Assembly (NCBI RefSeq): GCF_036850765.1
Contig: NC_089495.1
Span: forward strand, 192,713,847 to 192,777,846
Direction: 5' to 3'
From: Saccopteryx bilineata
Taxonomy: Eukaryota; Chordata; Mammalia; Chiroptera; Emballonuridae
DNA length: 64,000 nt
The notes under the pieces are model-generated. The model saw only the letters and a list, made by a program, of their open reading frames with translations, was not told where the DNA came from and made no database searches. Made by a program: the position numbers and the translations under genes. Numbering within the stretch: position 1 is the stretch's first letter; each line of letters begins with the position of its first letter. Positions 32,661-44,579 of this stretch are shown here, one piece after another.

Positions 32661-33164
32661 TCTGGGAGCCGCCAGAAGGGAGGGTTTCACACGGATTCAG
32701 AGTGCTTGGAGTGGCCCTGTCTCTTGCAGGTGGTTAGGAGGCAGAGTGGGGTGCTGCAGGTTTCCTGGTGACAGGGAGGCCTCCTGCCTCTCCCCCGCAT
32801 ACCTCCTTTGCTCCCTCACCCCTCGCTTTATATATATTCCTGGCTCTCCGCCGTCCTTCCTCCCCTGTATCACAAAGGGGCTCCAGATGGTGCGGCTCTC
32901 GGGGAGTCTGCCACGCAAATCTGTTGGGTTCATATCCCCCGTCTCCCTCCCCTCCCACATATGCTGGCTCTGGGCTTCTCAGATCCTATTTCGGTCCTGG
33001 GGGAGGGATGCTCAGGGTCCCCGGATGGGCCTCTGTGGTGCGGGGAAACCCTGTTCTACATGAGAGTGGCCCCATAGTTCTGCCCTGTATGCCTTTCACC
33101 TTTCGGTTCCCAGGGATGCCTTGAACCAAACAGAGCTGCTGTCGCCCACTCTTCCTGGGATCTA

Positions 33165-33310
33165 AACCAGGATCCTTCAGATTTTACTATATGTATGAGC
33201 CACCTGGGGATCTAATTAAAATGCGGATCTGGCTCAGCAGGTCTATGGTAGGGCCTGAGATGCTGCATTTCTAACAAGCTCCCTGGAGACGAGAGAGGCC
33301 GTGCTGCTCC
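33165..33310 (+). mobile_element. MER5A-like hAT-Charlie fragment
   Basis: 'gagccacctggggatctaat', 'aaaatgcggatctggctcag' and 'gctgcatttctaacaagctc' resemble MER5A. Confidence 0.6.
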
Positions 33311-33529
33311 TCTGGGGACTGTACTCGACCTAACGCACTGTCTCAGGAAAACCTTCCTTGGCTTACCCCCTCCTGACGCCCCAGCCCGGCTCACATTCCC
33401 CGTTGCAAGCTCTCAGAACGGCTTGTCTGCTCGGAGAGCCCTCGTCACAAAGGGAAGGTTCACACCATATTAGACACAATTCAAGCTCCAGGAATCTTGT
33501 TTTCTGCCGTCTTCATACTGTCGGCAGTT

Positions 33530-33680
33530 ACTGGTTAAAGTCCTACTATGCGCCAGGCAGTGGGGAAGCAGCAGTGAAAAGGTCTGACATTTGAATGGGG
33601 AAGATGGTCAATAAGCAAATAAAAGAATCCCTTAAAGAACAGGTGCGGTGAAATGTGCCAATACAGGGACATGGATCACA
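33530..33680 (-). repeat. L2 fragment, antisense
   Basis: 'cctactatgcgccaggcagt' and 'gatggtcaataagcaaataa' mark the antisense L2 3' end. Confidence 0.65.
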
Positions 33681-33849
33681 AGTACAGGAGCTTGCCTGAA
33701 GACCACCCAGTCAGTGCTCGGCCAATTTTCAGCCGACACATTTTTAGAAATCCCCTAATTATTTGAATCCACAGCAGTTTGGCCACATGTCATGTATGTT
33801 AAAGGTGTGGATCTCACAAAGGTCAGTGTTCAAAGTTCACCGTGGTTCT

Positions 33850-34130
33850 TGAGGTCCTGTCTGGGAGCCTCAGGATGTGGAGAGCCAGACTGCTTCTGCC
33901 CTCTGAGAGACCGTGCTCCCTGGATTCGATGCTGACCGTGGGCCAGTTCTGCAGCCTCCCTGAGCCTCGGTTTTCTCATCTGGTCAATGGGGGAGAGGAT
34001 GAAGAGAACGGAAGATGGAAGCCCCTCCCTCCCAGGACTGTGTGGTGAAGACTCAAGGAAGAATGTACTCGGGTTTGCACAGAGGCTGGCTCATTGGCTG
34101 CTATCACTGTTACCACGATTGTTCTCTTTA
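33850..34130 (+). repeat. MIR
   Basis: 'gtgggccagttctgcagcct', 'ctgagcctcggttttctcat' and 'ctcattggctgctatcactg' are sense MIR, diverged. Confidence 0.65.
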
Positions 34131-34157
34131 TTCTCATTGATGGGTAGAGTGGTAAAC

Positions 34158-34269
34158 AGGGTGCACAACTTGCCCTGGTTTGCTTAGGACTGTCCTGATT
34201 TTAAAAGGACAAGTCCTGTGTTCCAGTAAACCCTTCAGTCCTAGGGAAACCGGGACGGTTGGTCACCCT
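34158..34269. mobile_element. Short palindromic DNA transposon remnant (MER53-like)
   Basis: The left end agggtgcacaacttgccctgg and the reverse complement of the right end agggtgaccaaccgtcccgg are clearly related. The interior repeats 'ggactgtcctga'-type blocks in both orientations. The family name is a guess from memory. Confidence 0.5.
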
Positions 34270-34294
34270 ACTGGAAAAGTGCTTATACATACAT

Positions 34295-34480
34295 TTAGGC
34301 CCTGGTGTCAGCTAAGCCTAGATTTGAATCTTGCTCTGCCACTTCCTGCTGTTCGATCTTGAGTAGCTTCCTTAGGTTCTCCATGCCTCAGTTTCCCCAC
34401 CCCTGCAAAATGGGGAGTCATTGAAATACCTACCTCAGAGGGTTTTGTGAGGTTTCAGTGAGATCGTGAGCATAAAGGGT
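34295..34480 (+). repeat. MIR
   Basis: 'gatttgaatcttgctctgcc', 'catgcctcagtttccccacc' and 'ctacctcagagggttttgtg' are sense MIR. Confidence 0.8.
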
Positions 34481-35104
34481 TTGGTGAGAGAGTTGTATGC
34501 TAATAGTCCGGGGGCCCAGTGGACTGAAGAGAAGCTGAGACCGTTTTGAAGGTCCGGTCTGGGGCCGCAAACATCCTTCTCCTCCTCCCCCACAGCTGGC
34601 TTTGGAGTCTGGCTGGCTCCTTCCTCCACCACATCAAAGCTCCCCGTGGCCCCCTTTATGGCAGGGTCTGGGGGCCCCCTGTCCAGAGGTAGATTAGAGC
34701 AAGCTCCTATCTGTGTGGTTAGAGGTGCCCAGCAGAGGGAAGGCTGGGTCCTTGTTACTGTGGCCCCTCCCCCTCCCACACAGCCCAGAGTACTGGCGGA
34801 TGATGCTGTCCTGGGTTACGGCTCAGCTGGCGCCTTGATGGTCCTCATAGGGGTGGACAGAGGCTGACGGGGGAAGGGTCAGCCTCTGCCATGCCCTGGC
34901 TGAGTTGGACCTTCAGGGAGGGAGAGTCCTTCAACAGCAGAGGAGCTGGCTTGGTGGGTCCCCAGAGTGCTCCTTAGCTGGGAGGTGTGTCACCTGGTCA
35001 ATGTCATGTTCTTAGCACCTGCGTACTGTAACAGACTATGGGCCAGTTCTTGGATTAGGTGTAAATAAAAGAAGACTAGTAATAGTCTTTCACTAATTAC
35101 TCAA

Positions 35105-36080
35105 GTCCTCAATCTTTACTGAGTCCCTCCTGTGTGCCAGGTGCCGTTACTAGGTCCTGGGAACAGAGGAGTGACCAAAACAGAATAAGCTTCCTGCCCT
35201 GGTGGAGCTGATGTGCTAAAGGGGGCAACAGAAACTAACAAGAACTGTGAACAGGGCCGTTTTGGGTTTCGTAAAGGCCTGGATGGTGACACAGCCAGTG
35301 GGGAGGATGGTGGGCGTGATGAAGAGTGAGCTGGGGGGGGGTCTGCCTTCAGGCGGTACTCAGGAGAGGCCTGACCTAGGGGCGAAGCCATGAATAATGT
35401 GCAGGAGCCAGTATGTGACTTTCTGGGAGAAGTCAGTACTCACAGGAGGAAACCATAAGGGCCAAGGCTGGGCGGTGCTGAGTTCGAGGTGCAGCGGGCG
35501 CTGGAGTCGGGGAGGGAAGGTGACGTGGTAAGGTGACGAGGTACGGAAGTCATGGTAGAGCCTGCTGGGCCTGGCAGGTGAGGGCGAGGAGCAGGCACTT
35601 CCTCCAGGTACAGCCGGCAGCTGTGGAGGAAGCAGCAGAAGAGTGGTCTGATCTGTGTTTTCAAAGAGGTCAAGAGTGTGGAGGCTGGACTGTAGGAGCA
35701 GCAAGGCTGGTTAGGTGGTTACTGGTCAACTGTCAGTGACCCGGAAAGGATGGTGGTGGCAGCTTGGACCAGGAGGTAGCATGGAGAGAATTTAGGGTGG
35801 TGACAAAGCTGGCTCAGAATTGAATTGGTGGCAGAGAAATGTGGGAGGGGAGGCTTTTCAGTGGAGGGGACATTGAGTACTGTAACCTGGAAGGCTTCCT
35901 GGAGGAGGTAGAGACTTCCAGGATAGGCGTGACAGGCTTGGGGACATTCCACCATCAGAATCCCGTGAGCAAGGAGTTTATGTAAAGGGCAGGAGGTTAG
36001 TTTATGTGATCTCTCTCCATCAGATGAGCGTGGAATTGTCCCTGGGATTTCAAAGCTAGAGAAGAAATTAAGGGTCAAAG
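35105..36080 (-). repeat. L2, antisense, about 975 bp
   Basis: 'tgtgtgccaggtgccgttac', 'ttcctgccctggtggagctg', 'ggtggtggcagcttggacca' and 'gtggagggg...attgagtac' run in antisense L2 order. This is a long copy reaching into the coding-derived part; the minus-strand frames here are its relics. Confidence 0.8.
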
Positions 36081-36909
36081 GTTTGGACCACCCCCTTGAA
36101 TGGGGGTGTGTGTGTCAAGAAGGCAGCTTAGGGAATGTCAGGACATCCAGGCAGAGGAGTGCTGAGGCTCTTAACAATGGCCCTAGCTAGATGACAGGCC
36201 TCTCACTGACCCTCCCTGGGCCTCAGTTTCCTCAGGCATCCAGTGGGGTTACAGTGAGGAGCAAAGTGAGTGTGCCAGCGGCCTGGCAAGTCAGGATAGA
36301 GGGTACCATTCCAGGGCCTGCTGCCCTGTGCCAGGGCCAAGAGCAGCTTGGTTTGCGAGGCGGCATTTCTGGGTGAGAACAGAGTTGTTTGAGGAAGGCG
36401 ACGAGGGGGGCTGTAGGGGGATCTTTCTCTTTTCTCTCTGGGGAGATCATTGAGAGAGTGGGCACACAGAGGCAGTGAACAGAGGCAGGGCTGTGGGTCT
36501 CCTTTTTGGGGGACGGGGTGGGGAGAGGGAGCTGGGTCAGCTGTATGGGCCACTTAATACCCATGAACTTGCAATTAAATGCGGAAGTGGGAGACAAGGG
36601 GGTGGTCAAAGGGGGTATTGTTCCCAGCTCCGGAGAGGAGGGCGCTGGAGCCCTGGGGAGATGGCCAGCCTCCAGCATGAATGGGCTGCAGTGTCCTGGG
36701 GGAGCGGGGGGCCCTCATTTGCCCCTTTGTCCTGCTCTGCTGGACCTGGTCACAAAGGCCAGCTTGATTCTTATTTGGCTTCTTCAGGGGATATTGGAGG
36801 GGGGGCTCAACCCCATCTTGGTCCCCTCCCAGGGCCCCTAGCAAAGAGGTCCCTTTGGGAATGGGGGGGGGATAATAGAATTTGAGGACTTTCTAGAAAT
36901 CCCTTCCTC

Positions 36910-37330
36910 ACTATAATCAAACCTTTTTTTTCATAAAACCTTTTTTTAATGAATAAAGTTTTCGGCATATTTTGAGTGCAAATTTCACAGTATTAAGTGT
37001 ACAGCTTGATGAATTTTTATGTATGTTTTACCTGTATAACCAGTACCCTCATTAGGTAACCAATCTTGCCAGCACCCCACAGGGTGTTCCCTCCTAGCCA
37101 GCATCCCCTGGAAGTTTCTATTTCTATCATTAAATATTAGTTTTGCCTGTATTTGAACTTTATGTAAAGTTGCATCACACAGTATATACTCTTATGTGCC
37201 TTTGAAATTAATTTTTTGAAATATAGCTATACATGTGTCTGTAACTATATATACATATGTATGCACATAAAACATATGTATGCTAGGTATTATTTATATA
37301 TTTTATATATAATCATTCCCGTGGCTTTAA
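36910..37330 (-). repeat. L1M-type 3' end, antisense
   Basis: 'agtgtacagcttgatgaatt', 'accagtaccctcattaggta' and 'ccagcaccccacagggtgtt' are antisense L1M. Confidence 0.75.
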
Positions 37331-37337
37331 ATGAAAA

Positions 37338-37760
37338 AAAAAAGCATGAATAATGCAGAGTGAGAAGTCAGTCCCCGAGAACTATGGACAGAGACAGTGA
37401 AAAGATCAGCGGTTGCCAGGGATGGAGCACAGGGGAATTTTAGGGCAGTGAAATGACTCTCTGTGATACTATAACGATAGGTGCATGTCCTCATGCACTT
37501 GTCCAGACTCACAGACTGTGTACCACCAGCAGTGAACCCTAATGTCCACTGTGGACTCTGGGTGATGGTGATGTGTCCATGGAGGTTCATTGATTGTAAC
37601 AAGCGTACTGCTACTCTGATGAGGGATGTTGATAATGGGGGAGGCTGTGCATGTGTGGGGATCAAGGGAGTCGAAAGGAAATTTCAGTAACTTCTGCTCA
37701 ATTTTGCTGTGAACCTAAAATTGCTCTAAAAAAATTAAGTCTTAAAAAAGAAAAAGCCAG
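37338..37760 (+). repeat. L1-type 3' end, sense
   Basis: 'gatcagcggttgccagggat', 'ccctaatgtccactgtggac', 'gatgttgataatgggggagg' and 'gtgaacctaaaattgctcta' then a short A-rich tail. With the previous entry it forms two L1 ends in opposite orientation, 3' UTRs pointing outward. Confidence 0.8.
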
Positions 37761-38090
37761 CCTCCTAGTTCCCTCCCCAGAGCCAGGCGCAGACCCTGGT
37801 TTCATATGAGCCCTTTGGCTAGTCTGTTGATGCGCCTTTTGTTAGATAAGTGATGGCTCACTGTACTCACATTTCTGCACTCGGCTCTGTGTCCCTTTTC
37901 ACCCTGTGTCACGGAGGGTGTTCCATAATAGCACGTCGAATTCCTTTGGATTGATGCACTTGGATTTTGTTTTCTTTTAAACTAAGTCCCCTCTTGATGG
38001 ACACTTTGCTGTTAAAAATGATGTGTGACAGACACAGGCCACTTCATACCTGTGGGTTTGTACAGTGCTAGAAATGGAATTTCTGGATTA

Positions 38091-38160
38091 AAGGGTGGTG
38101 GTGGTGGTGGTGGTGTGTGTGTGTGTGTGTGTATACACACACACACACACACACACACAT
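38091..38160. repeat. (GGT)n(GT)n(AC)n compound microsatellite
   Basis: GGT units to 38113, then GT to 38132, then AC from 38135. The GT/AC part is a perfect 42-bp palindrome, 38113-38154, centred on gtatac. Confidence 0.95.
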
Positions 38161-38424
38161 GCACATATACATTTGCAATTTTTCATTTCATTTTTAATTA
38201 CATGACAGAGTTGAATGGAATTTCCTTGGAGAGACTTAAACCATTACAGGTGAGGGAACCCTCCCCTTCCTATTCCTGGTTGCCCCCGCTCTGGGTGCTC
38301 TTGTTTCTAGTCTGCTCTGCAGCCAGATCTCCCTGTGTGCTCATGCCACTGACATACATAAATATGGACCCATGGAAATGACGGGGCATGCTTTTAAGTG
38401 TGTGCATTTGTTTAAATAAGAGGT

Positions 38425-38570
38425 GTCATGCTGAGGCCATGGGAGCAGGTGGTTGAAGCTGCAGGCTCTGGAGCCATGCTCCTGGGTTTGAATTCTGGCT
38501 CTGTCCCATACCTGCTCTCTGAGGGTCCGTGGCTGTGGGTACCCAGCATTCTGCAGCCAGCTTTGTTCAC
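38425..38570 (+). repeat. MIR fragment
   Basis: 'tgcaggctctggagccatgc' and 'gggtttgaattctggctctg' are the sense MIR 5' part. Confidence 0.75.
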
Positions 38571-38726
38571 TGACTGTGTATGTCTGTGTGATCTTTTAAT
38601 GTTGTTTTATAGTTTCAGCTCATTCCTTCTAACTGCTGCCTACTAGGTCACAGGATGCTTATACAGGAGTTTATACAACCTCATCTTCTCTTGATGGGCA
38701 TCTTGGTGGTTCTTTTTCTTCCATAT

Positions 38727-38920
38727 CAGGAGTCCTCAACCTCTGCACTATTAACAGTTTGGGCCACATAGTTCTTTGATGTGGGGGACTTTCCTGTGCA
38801 TTGTAAGTTTAGCAGCATCCCTGGCCTCTTACCTACTAGAGGTCAGTAGCATATCCTTCCCCAGTTCTGACAACCAAAAATGACTCCAGACATTGCCAAG
38901 TGTAGTGCTGAGAAGTACTG
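38727..38920 (-). mobile_element. MER20, near full length
   Basis: 'caggagtcctcaacctctgc', 'ctttcctgtgcattgtaagt', 'gactccagacattgccaagt' and the terminal 'agaagtactg' are MER20 read in reverse. Confidence 0.8.
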
Positions 38921-38939
38921 CAAGGAACATCCTTTTCCA

Positions 38940-39075
38940 AACCTCTGTGCACATGGGCAAGGTCATCATTATTGTATTTCTATTCCACAGATAAGGAAAC
39001 AGAGGCCCAGAGAGGTTGAGTTATTTGCTTGAGATCACACAGCAAATACATGGCAGAACCAGAATGTGCACTTCT
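38940..39075 (-). repeat. MIR fragment
   Basis: 'ggaaacagaggcccagagag' and 'gagatcacacagcaaataca' show antisense MIR. Confidence 0.7.
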
Positions 39076-39084
39076 TGCCAGTTT

Positions 39085-39235
39085 TGGGCGCCTACCAAGT
39101 GCCATACACAGTTCTAGGCTGAGCTGGGTGTTTAGTGGGAGACAGCACAGACCCAAGCCCCTGCCCTCATAGATCTGTCATTCTCATGGGAGCGACAGAC
39201 AGTAAGGCAGTCATCCAGTAGATACTGTAGGTGGT
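39085..39235 (-). repeat. L2 fragment, antisense
   Basis: 'accaagtgccatacacagtt' and 'cccctgccctcatagatctg' are antisense L2. Confidence 0.65.
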
Positions 39236-39254
39236 GGGTGGAAGGTGAGTGTAA

Positions 39255-39545
39255 CGAGATAGAGAATCACAGTAATAGTGCCACCTGCCATCTGATGGTA
39301 CTTGATAGTAATAACTGACCATGTGGTGAGGGTTTGAATACGTCAGTTATTATTCTAAAGAGTTTCCCATGATTAACTTGTTGAGTCTCCACCAAAAAAC
39401 CCTATGAGGCACCATTAGTGTTATTCACAGGTTGCAGGTGGAGAAACTGAGGCACAGAGGGGTGAAGTCCTTTTCTAGGAATTGGCAGAGCTGGTACTAG
39501 AACCTGGGCTGCTAAACTCATAACCACACTGCAGCCCTGCCCTCA
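39255..39545 (-). repeat. MIR
   Basis: 'gtggagaaactgaggcacag' and 'ctggtactagaacctgggct' with 'ccctatgaggcaccattag' are antisense MIR. Confidence 0.75.
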
Positions 39546-39599
39546 GGCCAATTTTGGTACCTACTTCCTGGGTGGTCACGAGGGTCACCTGGGCTAAGA

Positions 39600-41280
39600 C
39601 AGTGGGACTCGAGGGTGGTTTGCATGGAGATATGGACAGAAACCAAGAGTAAACGTTAAAACCTTTAGAGCAATTTGGAAGAGTAATTTTGTCAGTTTAT
39701 AGTTTAATACTAAAAAAATGAGGCTTATAGTTTGTCTTTTTACTTTGTTTTTCTAATGATTTATTTTTATTGCATTGTACAAAAGCATTAATTTCAAATG
39801 GATCAGAAATGAAAGAAAAAGTAGTCCTTCCCTACGCGGTCGGAGGAATGCTGTATTGGGATGAGGAAGGTGCTGAGGGCAGACCTTGGCTCACAGCAAC
39901 TCCTAGGTGGATGTGAACTTCGTTATTAATTGTTTGTTCTCACATTTGCCTCTCTCCACACAAGCTCCTCGCTTCTGGGAGCTAGATCAAGCTGAGGGAT
40001 CTTCTCTACCCATTTAATGGATGAGACAATTGAGGCCCAGGCAGGTTAGGTACTTAGGGTTGGCGGACATGGTCTGGATGCTTGGTGGAGGGTGGGCGCT
40101 TTCTCTTTGCTGACCCTTCCTGGGCCATGATTTTCACTGCTCCTTTTCAGCCTGGGCATCTGGATAGGCCCTGACCTGCAGGTCTCCCTGTGGAAGTGTG
40201 GTTGGCCAGCAGCCTAAAGCCCTGGTTAAGCAGGTCCTAGAGAGGGGCTGGGCTTCCCTGGGAGCTGTAGGTGGCTGGGGCCCCTCTTGGGGAACTGTCC
40301 CAGGCCTCTCATCAGCCCCTCTCTTTGTCTCCGTGGCCATGGCAACCTGGCTGGACACTTGGCACTCCCAGGCCCAGCCCCCAGCCTCATCAGCCTGCTT
40401 CCTCCTTCTCTGAGGCTGCTCTGGCAGGCTCCTGCCTGGCTGGGGAAGCTGCCTCCAACCTCCCACTGATGGAGACTCCTGGGCAGGGCTGTCACTGCCT
40501 TGCTGTGTGGGAAGGACCTCAAAGGAAGGACCCTGCTGGGTCTCTTCTCTTCTTCCTGGACTCTTTGCTTCTGGCTTGGAGTGTTCTTGTTTTCATTCTT
40601 CAGCCTCCTTCTGGGGCTCTGTCAATCCAGGACTTCCCTTTCCCTCCCCTCCCTCCCCCCCCATCCCCTCCATTCTGCGTTCTGTCCGGTCCTGTCTCCT
40701 CCCCTTCCCTCTGTTTTTCTTCCTGTTTTACTCTGTTTCTGTCCCTCTGTGTCTACCTCTCTGTCTGGCTTGTAATGCATCATTTGCAGGTTGGTCCCAC
40801 ATCTTAGAGGGCACCCAGGAGGACCCTTCCGTATTCAGAGAAAGGACCATACTTTATAGGGGCTCTAATGCAGAAAAGCCTTGGCCTTAGCCCCCCACCA
40901 GCCCAGTAAGATCCTGCTGCTCCAAAATGGGGTGGTGGGTGGGTGGGGGGAATCTTGTTGTGCTATGGCAGGGTCCTTCTTCTGGTGAGGGAGGGGTTCC
41001 TCCAGGCCAGTGAGGTAATCTTCTCATTAGTGAGTAAGGGATCCTCCCGCCTAATGGGACAGTCCTCCTGGCTAGACCCTCTTGGGAGGAGGTGGGCTGC
41101 CGATGTCCCTAGCTCTGACATCTGAGCCAGCCACATGAAGGGCTTGGGCTTGGAAAACCCAGGATGTTTTCTTCCCATGCACCTGGGGGGAGGTCCAGTT
41201 CCCACTGTGGGTCATTGCAGTCATCATTTATTAATGGCCACAGCTGTCCCTATAGATATGAATAAGTGATGCTTCACTGC
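39600..41280. other. Mostly unique intronic sequence
   Basis: No exon recognised. It holds a small MIR trace (39995-40060, 'gacaattgaggcccaggc') and a pyrimidine-rich stretch at 40615-40770. The frames of 110-178 codons here come from the pyrimidine and G+C-rich composition. Confidence 0.4.
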
Positions 41281-41599
41281 AATGCCTTGACTTGTAGGAT
41301 GCTTGAGGACTTTAGACGGATCTGGATAAGAGTCATCCCAGTCTGGCCTTTGACTGCAGCCCAGAGAGAAGAAATGATTTGCCCAGGCAAGGTTTGCAAA
41401 CTCAGATGCCCATGGCTCTGATAAGTCACAGCAGGTGTGAGAAAAGTCACACCACCCTCACTTACTACCTGTTTTGTTTCTCCGCTTTCACCATCAACAA
41501 GGATATCAAGAAATATATATATCTGTAACCTCTCTGTGCCTCAATATTTCTCCTATAAAATAGAGATAATAAGAACATCTATTTTATAGATGTTTCTTA

Positions 41600-42145
41600 A
41601 AAAAAACTAAAAAAAAAAGTTTAATTGCCATATGATAAAATTCACTCTGTTAAAGTGTCCACTCTGGTGGCTTTGGGTATATTTACAAGGTTGGACACCG
41701 TCACTGCTTTCTCATTGCAGAACATTTTCATCCCCAAAAGAAACCCCAGGCCCATTAGAAGGCACTCTCCTTTCTTCCCTGCCCCTACACCTTATGACCA
41801 CTAATCTACTCTCTGTCTCGATAGATTTGAACATTTCCTGTAAATGGAGTCACAAATACCTGGCCGCTGTGTCTGGCTTCTTTCACTTAGCATGACGAAC
41901 CCTCTTTCTTGGTTCATCTGGGCTGTAGCTCGTGTCAGAATTGCGTTCCTTTTCTTGGCTGAATAATACTCTGCCATATGGATAGATCACGATTGTTTAT
42001 CCATTTGTTAGTTCCTGGACATTTGGGTTGTTTCCACTGTTTGGCTGTTATGGAAAGTGCTGCTATGAACATTCATGTACACGTTTTTATGTGGACATAC
42101 GCTTTAATTTCTCTTGGGTATATAACTAGGAGTGTTCTCATAGGT
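41600..42145 (-). repeat. L1M-type 3' region, antisense
   Basis: 'ttaattgccatatgataaaa', 'acattttcatccccaaaaga', 'tttcacttagcatgacgaac', 'gtttatccatttgttagttc' and 'tgctgctatgaacattcatg' run in order. It is the clearest L1M copy in the window. Confidence 0.9.
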
Positions 42146-42294
42146 TTCTTGGGAAAACCAAATGAATCCATGAAAGTCCTACCACTCTTAGAACAAACAG
42201 TATGAGGCACTGAACAGTTACCAGATACATTTGCTCTAATCATTACAAAACAGTGCTTCAGGCCCTTGGCCTTGATGTTGGGGAGACAGCAATG

Positions 42295-42480
42295 TTATTT
42301 AGTACTTATTGATTGACTGCTTAGGGTATCAGGCACTGGTTCCGTGAAGTGGCTACTCTTTTACAGATGAGACTGAGGCATAGCTTGAATTTGCCCAAGA
42401 TCACACAATGTGACGAGGGCAGATACGAGTGAGGTCACATACGAGTGAGCCCTGGCGGTCTGGTTACGGAGCTCGTGCCT
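42295..42480 (-). repeat. MIR
   Basis: 'gatgagactgaggcatagct' and 'cccaagatcacacaatgtga' are antisense MIR. Confidence 0.65.
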
Positions 42481-43129
42481 CTGACCCCTGCACCTCCTGG
42501 AGACCAGGAGAGCATGTGCCCTGTGCCCCATGTAAAGGGGGCAGCTGCTTTCCAGCCCCTAGCTGCAGTTCCCGTATGGGAACATGAGCCCAGTATATTG
42601 CCAGATCTCCTGATTTTTTAAAGATGTTTTCCAACAGGCGGAAATGTGGAGTTTTTGGTATGAAATCACTTGATTTTTAAAAACTGGCAACTCAGTCACA
42701 TTTTTAACAAACACTGCTGTTGGCCAAACAAAACACATCTGTGGGCCAAACCCGTGGGTTGCCAGTTTGCACACTTTGCCCCTGGGGCAGCTTGTTGGTG
42801 GGAGAGAGGGTGTTATTTGGGCTTCAATCTTGATTGTCTGCAATTCTGGACCTTGGGCGCCCACCTTCCCTGAAGGTTTCTGGTTTGGGTCTGTGCCAGT
42901 CTGGTTTAAACCCGGCTCCTCTCTGGCATGATGGGCTTGTTGGGGGCCCCAGTGGTGTTTGGTCCTTTTGGAATCCTTCCCTCTTACTCCCAGGGTCATA
43001 AAGCCATAGCTGGCTCATACTGGGTGCTCACTGTACAGCCCTTACCCATGACTTTTGAAGTTAACTACCTTTCTATAGCTGGAAGCTGCTTGGCTCATCA
43101 GAGCCTGGGATCTAGCCTTTTACTATCTG

Positions 43130-43530
43130 GTTAAACTCCAGCCTTACCCAGCTGTGACCTTGGGCACGTTATTTAATGTCTTGGTGCCTCAGTTTGCTCA
43201 TGTGTACATCTGTGAAATGCGGCTAATGTGTACATTATTTCAGAGTTGAACACGTAAACTATGATCAGCATGCCCGCAGAGCCTAGCATCCCAGCAGCCT
43301 AAAATGTTGACATCGGGTGCAGGCTTGGGAGCTGGACTGCCTGGGTTTGAGTCCCAGTGCTACCACTCACCAGCAGTGTGATCTTGCGGCAGGTGACCTG
43401 ACCCCTGTGTCTCAATTTCCCCATTTGTCCAACAGGGGTAATAATAATACCTCTGTCGTGGGATTGGTGTGGCACCGAGGACAGCGCCTGGCACAGAACT
43501 CAGTGATGTCAGCTGTTGTTATTATTACAT
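43130..43530 (+). repeat. Two adjacent MIRs
   Basis: First, 43130-43280: 'gctgtgaccttgggcacgtt' and 'ttggtgcctcagtttgctca'. Second, 43310-43530: 'ctgggtttgagtcccagtgc', 'aatttccccatttgtccaac' and 'acagcgcctggcacagaact'. Confidence 0.8.
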
Positions 43531-43764
43531 AGAAATAAGCGCGCAGACGCGCAGACACACGTGGTGATTGCCAAGGCTCTGCCATCTGGCAGAAACTACG
43601 CAAAGGGGACTATTTATTTCCACGTGCGTATCTCTGTGTTTACCACGGGGAGTGATGCTAACATGCGTGTGCACGTAAATCTGCCCAGTCCTGGGCCAGC
43701 TAGCTGGGGTGCTACTTTCTGCATGCATGGCATCCTGCATTAATAGGGTGTATACATTATGCAT

Positions 43765-43765
<1 letters not shown>

Positions 43766-43802
<37 letters not shown>

Positions 43803-43822
43803 CCTCCCTCCCTCCCTCCCTC
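43766..43822. repeat. (CT)n(CCCT)n microsatellite
   Basis: CT units to 43798 pass into TCCC units to 43822. The pyrimidine-rich strand is the + strand. It underlies a 240-codon minus-strand frame that I do not accept as a gene. Confidence 0.95.
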
Positions 43823-44579
43823 TCGTTCCCAGAAATAAATACACATTGAGGGTTCTCAGGCGGTGAACCCAGCCACCTAGGCAGCCAGGAATGTTTCATT
43901 TGATCGGGAGGGTGAGAGCTGATGCGAGGCAGGTGCTCACAGGGGGGCACATGTGGTGCGCAGATGGAGGAACTGAGGGCTGGCCACTCGGGAGGTTGGG
44001 ATGTGGCAGGGAGAATGTTGGGTGCCCTGAGGGTTGGGCTGTGAGTCTTGAGTGTGACCCACAGCCGCTGGGCTAGGCCTCGAGGAAAGGCTTGGGGTCC
44101 GATGTCCACCCTTTTGGTGTTCAGGACTGGGTTGGACAGAACAGATTCCGCTTCCCTCTGGGGCCCACCCAGCCTTTCTCTGCCTCTCTCCTCTCCACCT
44201 TCCCTTTCTTCTTCTTCTCGGCATATTGCAGGCACTAATTTAGGCAAGAGCTCCTTGGGGGCTGAGAAAAGCTGAGGCTTGCAGAATTAGCACAACAGAA
44301 TTTAGCTATCTGGAGAGGCAGCCTGGGTACTGAATTTATCTGTTTTCCCCCCATTCATGTTAAGGTTCTTTTTTCTCTTTAATTACCTCGCAGCCCACTT
44401 CCCTCCTTTCTCCTCTGAGCCTGTGAGGAGTGGGGCCCCTTGTTCCCTTCTTTTCTGGCTTCTTTTCCTAGAGAACTTTCTGGGGAGGCTAGTGGAGCTT
44501 CCGGTTGCTTCTGAAAGAGTGAATGGTTCGATTTTGGGTCTTTTTCCTGTCCTGGTCCTTGGATGGATTCACTAATTGA

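Noticed and set aside
40271..40807. 178-codon plus-strand frame
   Set aside because: Half is a pyrimidine-rich stretch that reads as Ser/Pro/Leu/Phe. No similarity, no splice context.
42590..42790. Possible old hAT fragment with 'ctgtgggccaaacccgtggg' and 'gttgccagtttgcac'
   Set aside because: The phrases are suggestive of an old DNA transposon, but I could not find matching ends or a target duplication, so I left it out of the feature list.
43525..44247. 240-codon minus-strand frame
   Set aside because: It depends on translating the (CT)n(CCCT)n microsatellite as an Arg/Glu/Gly run and has no domain.
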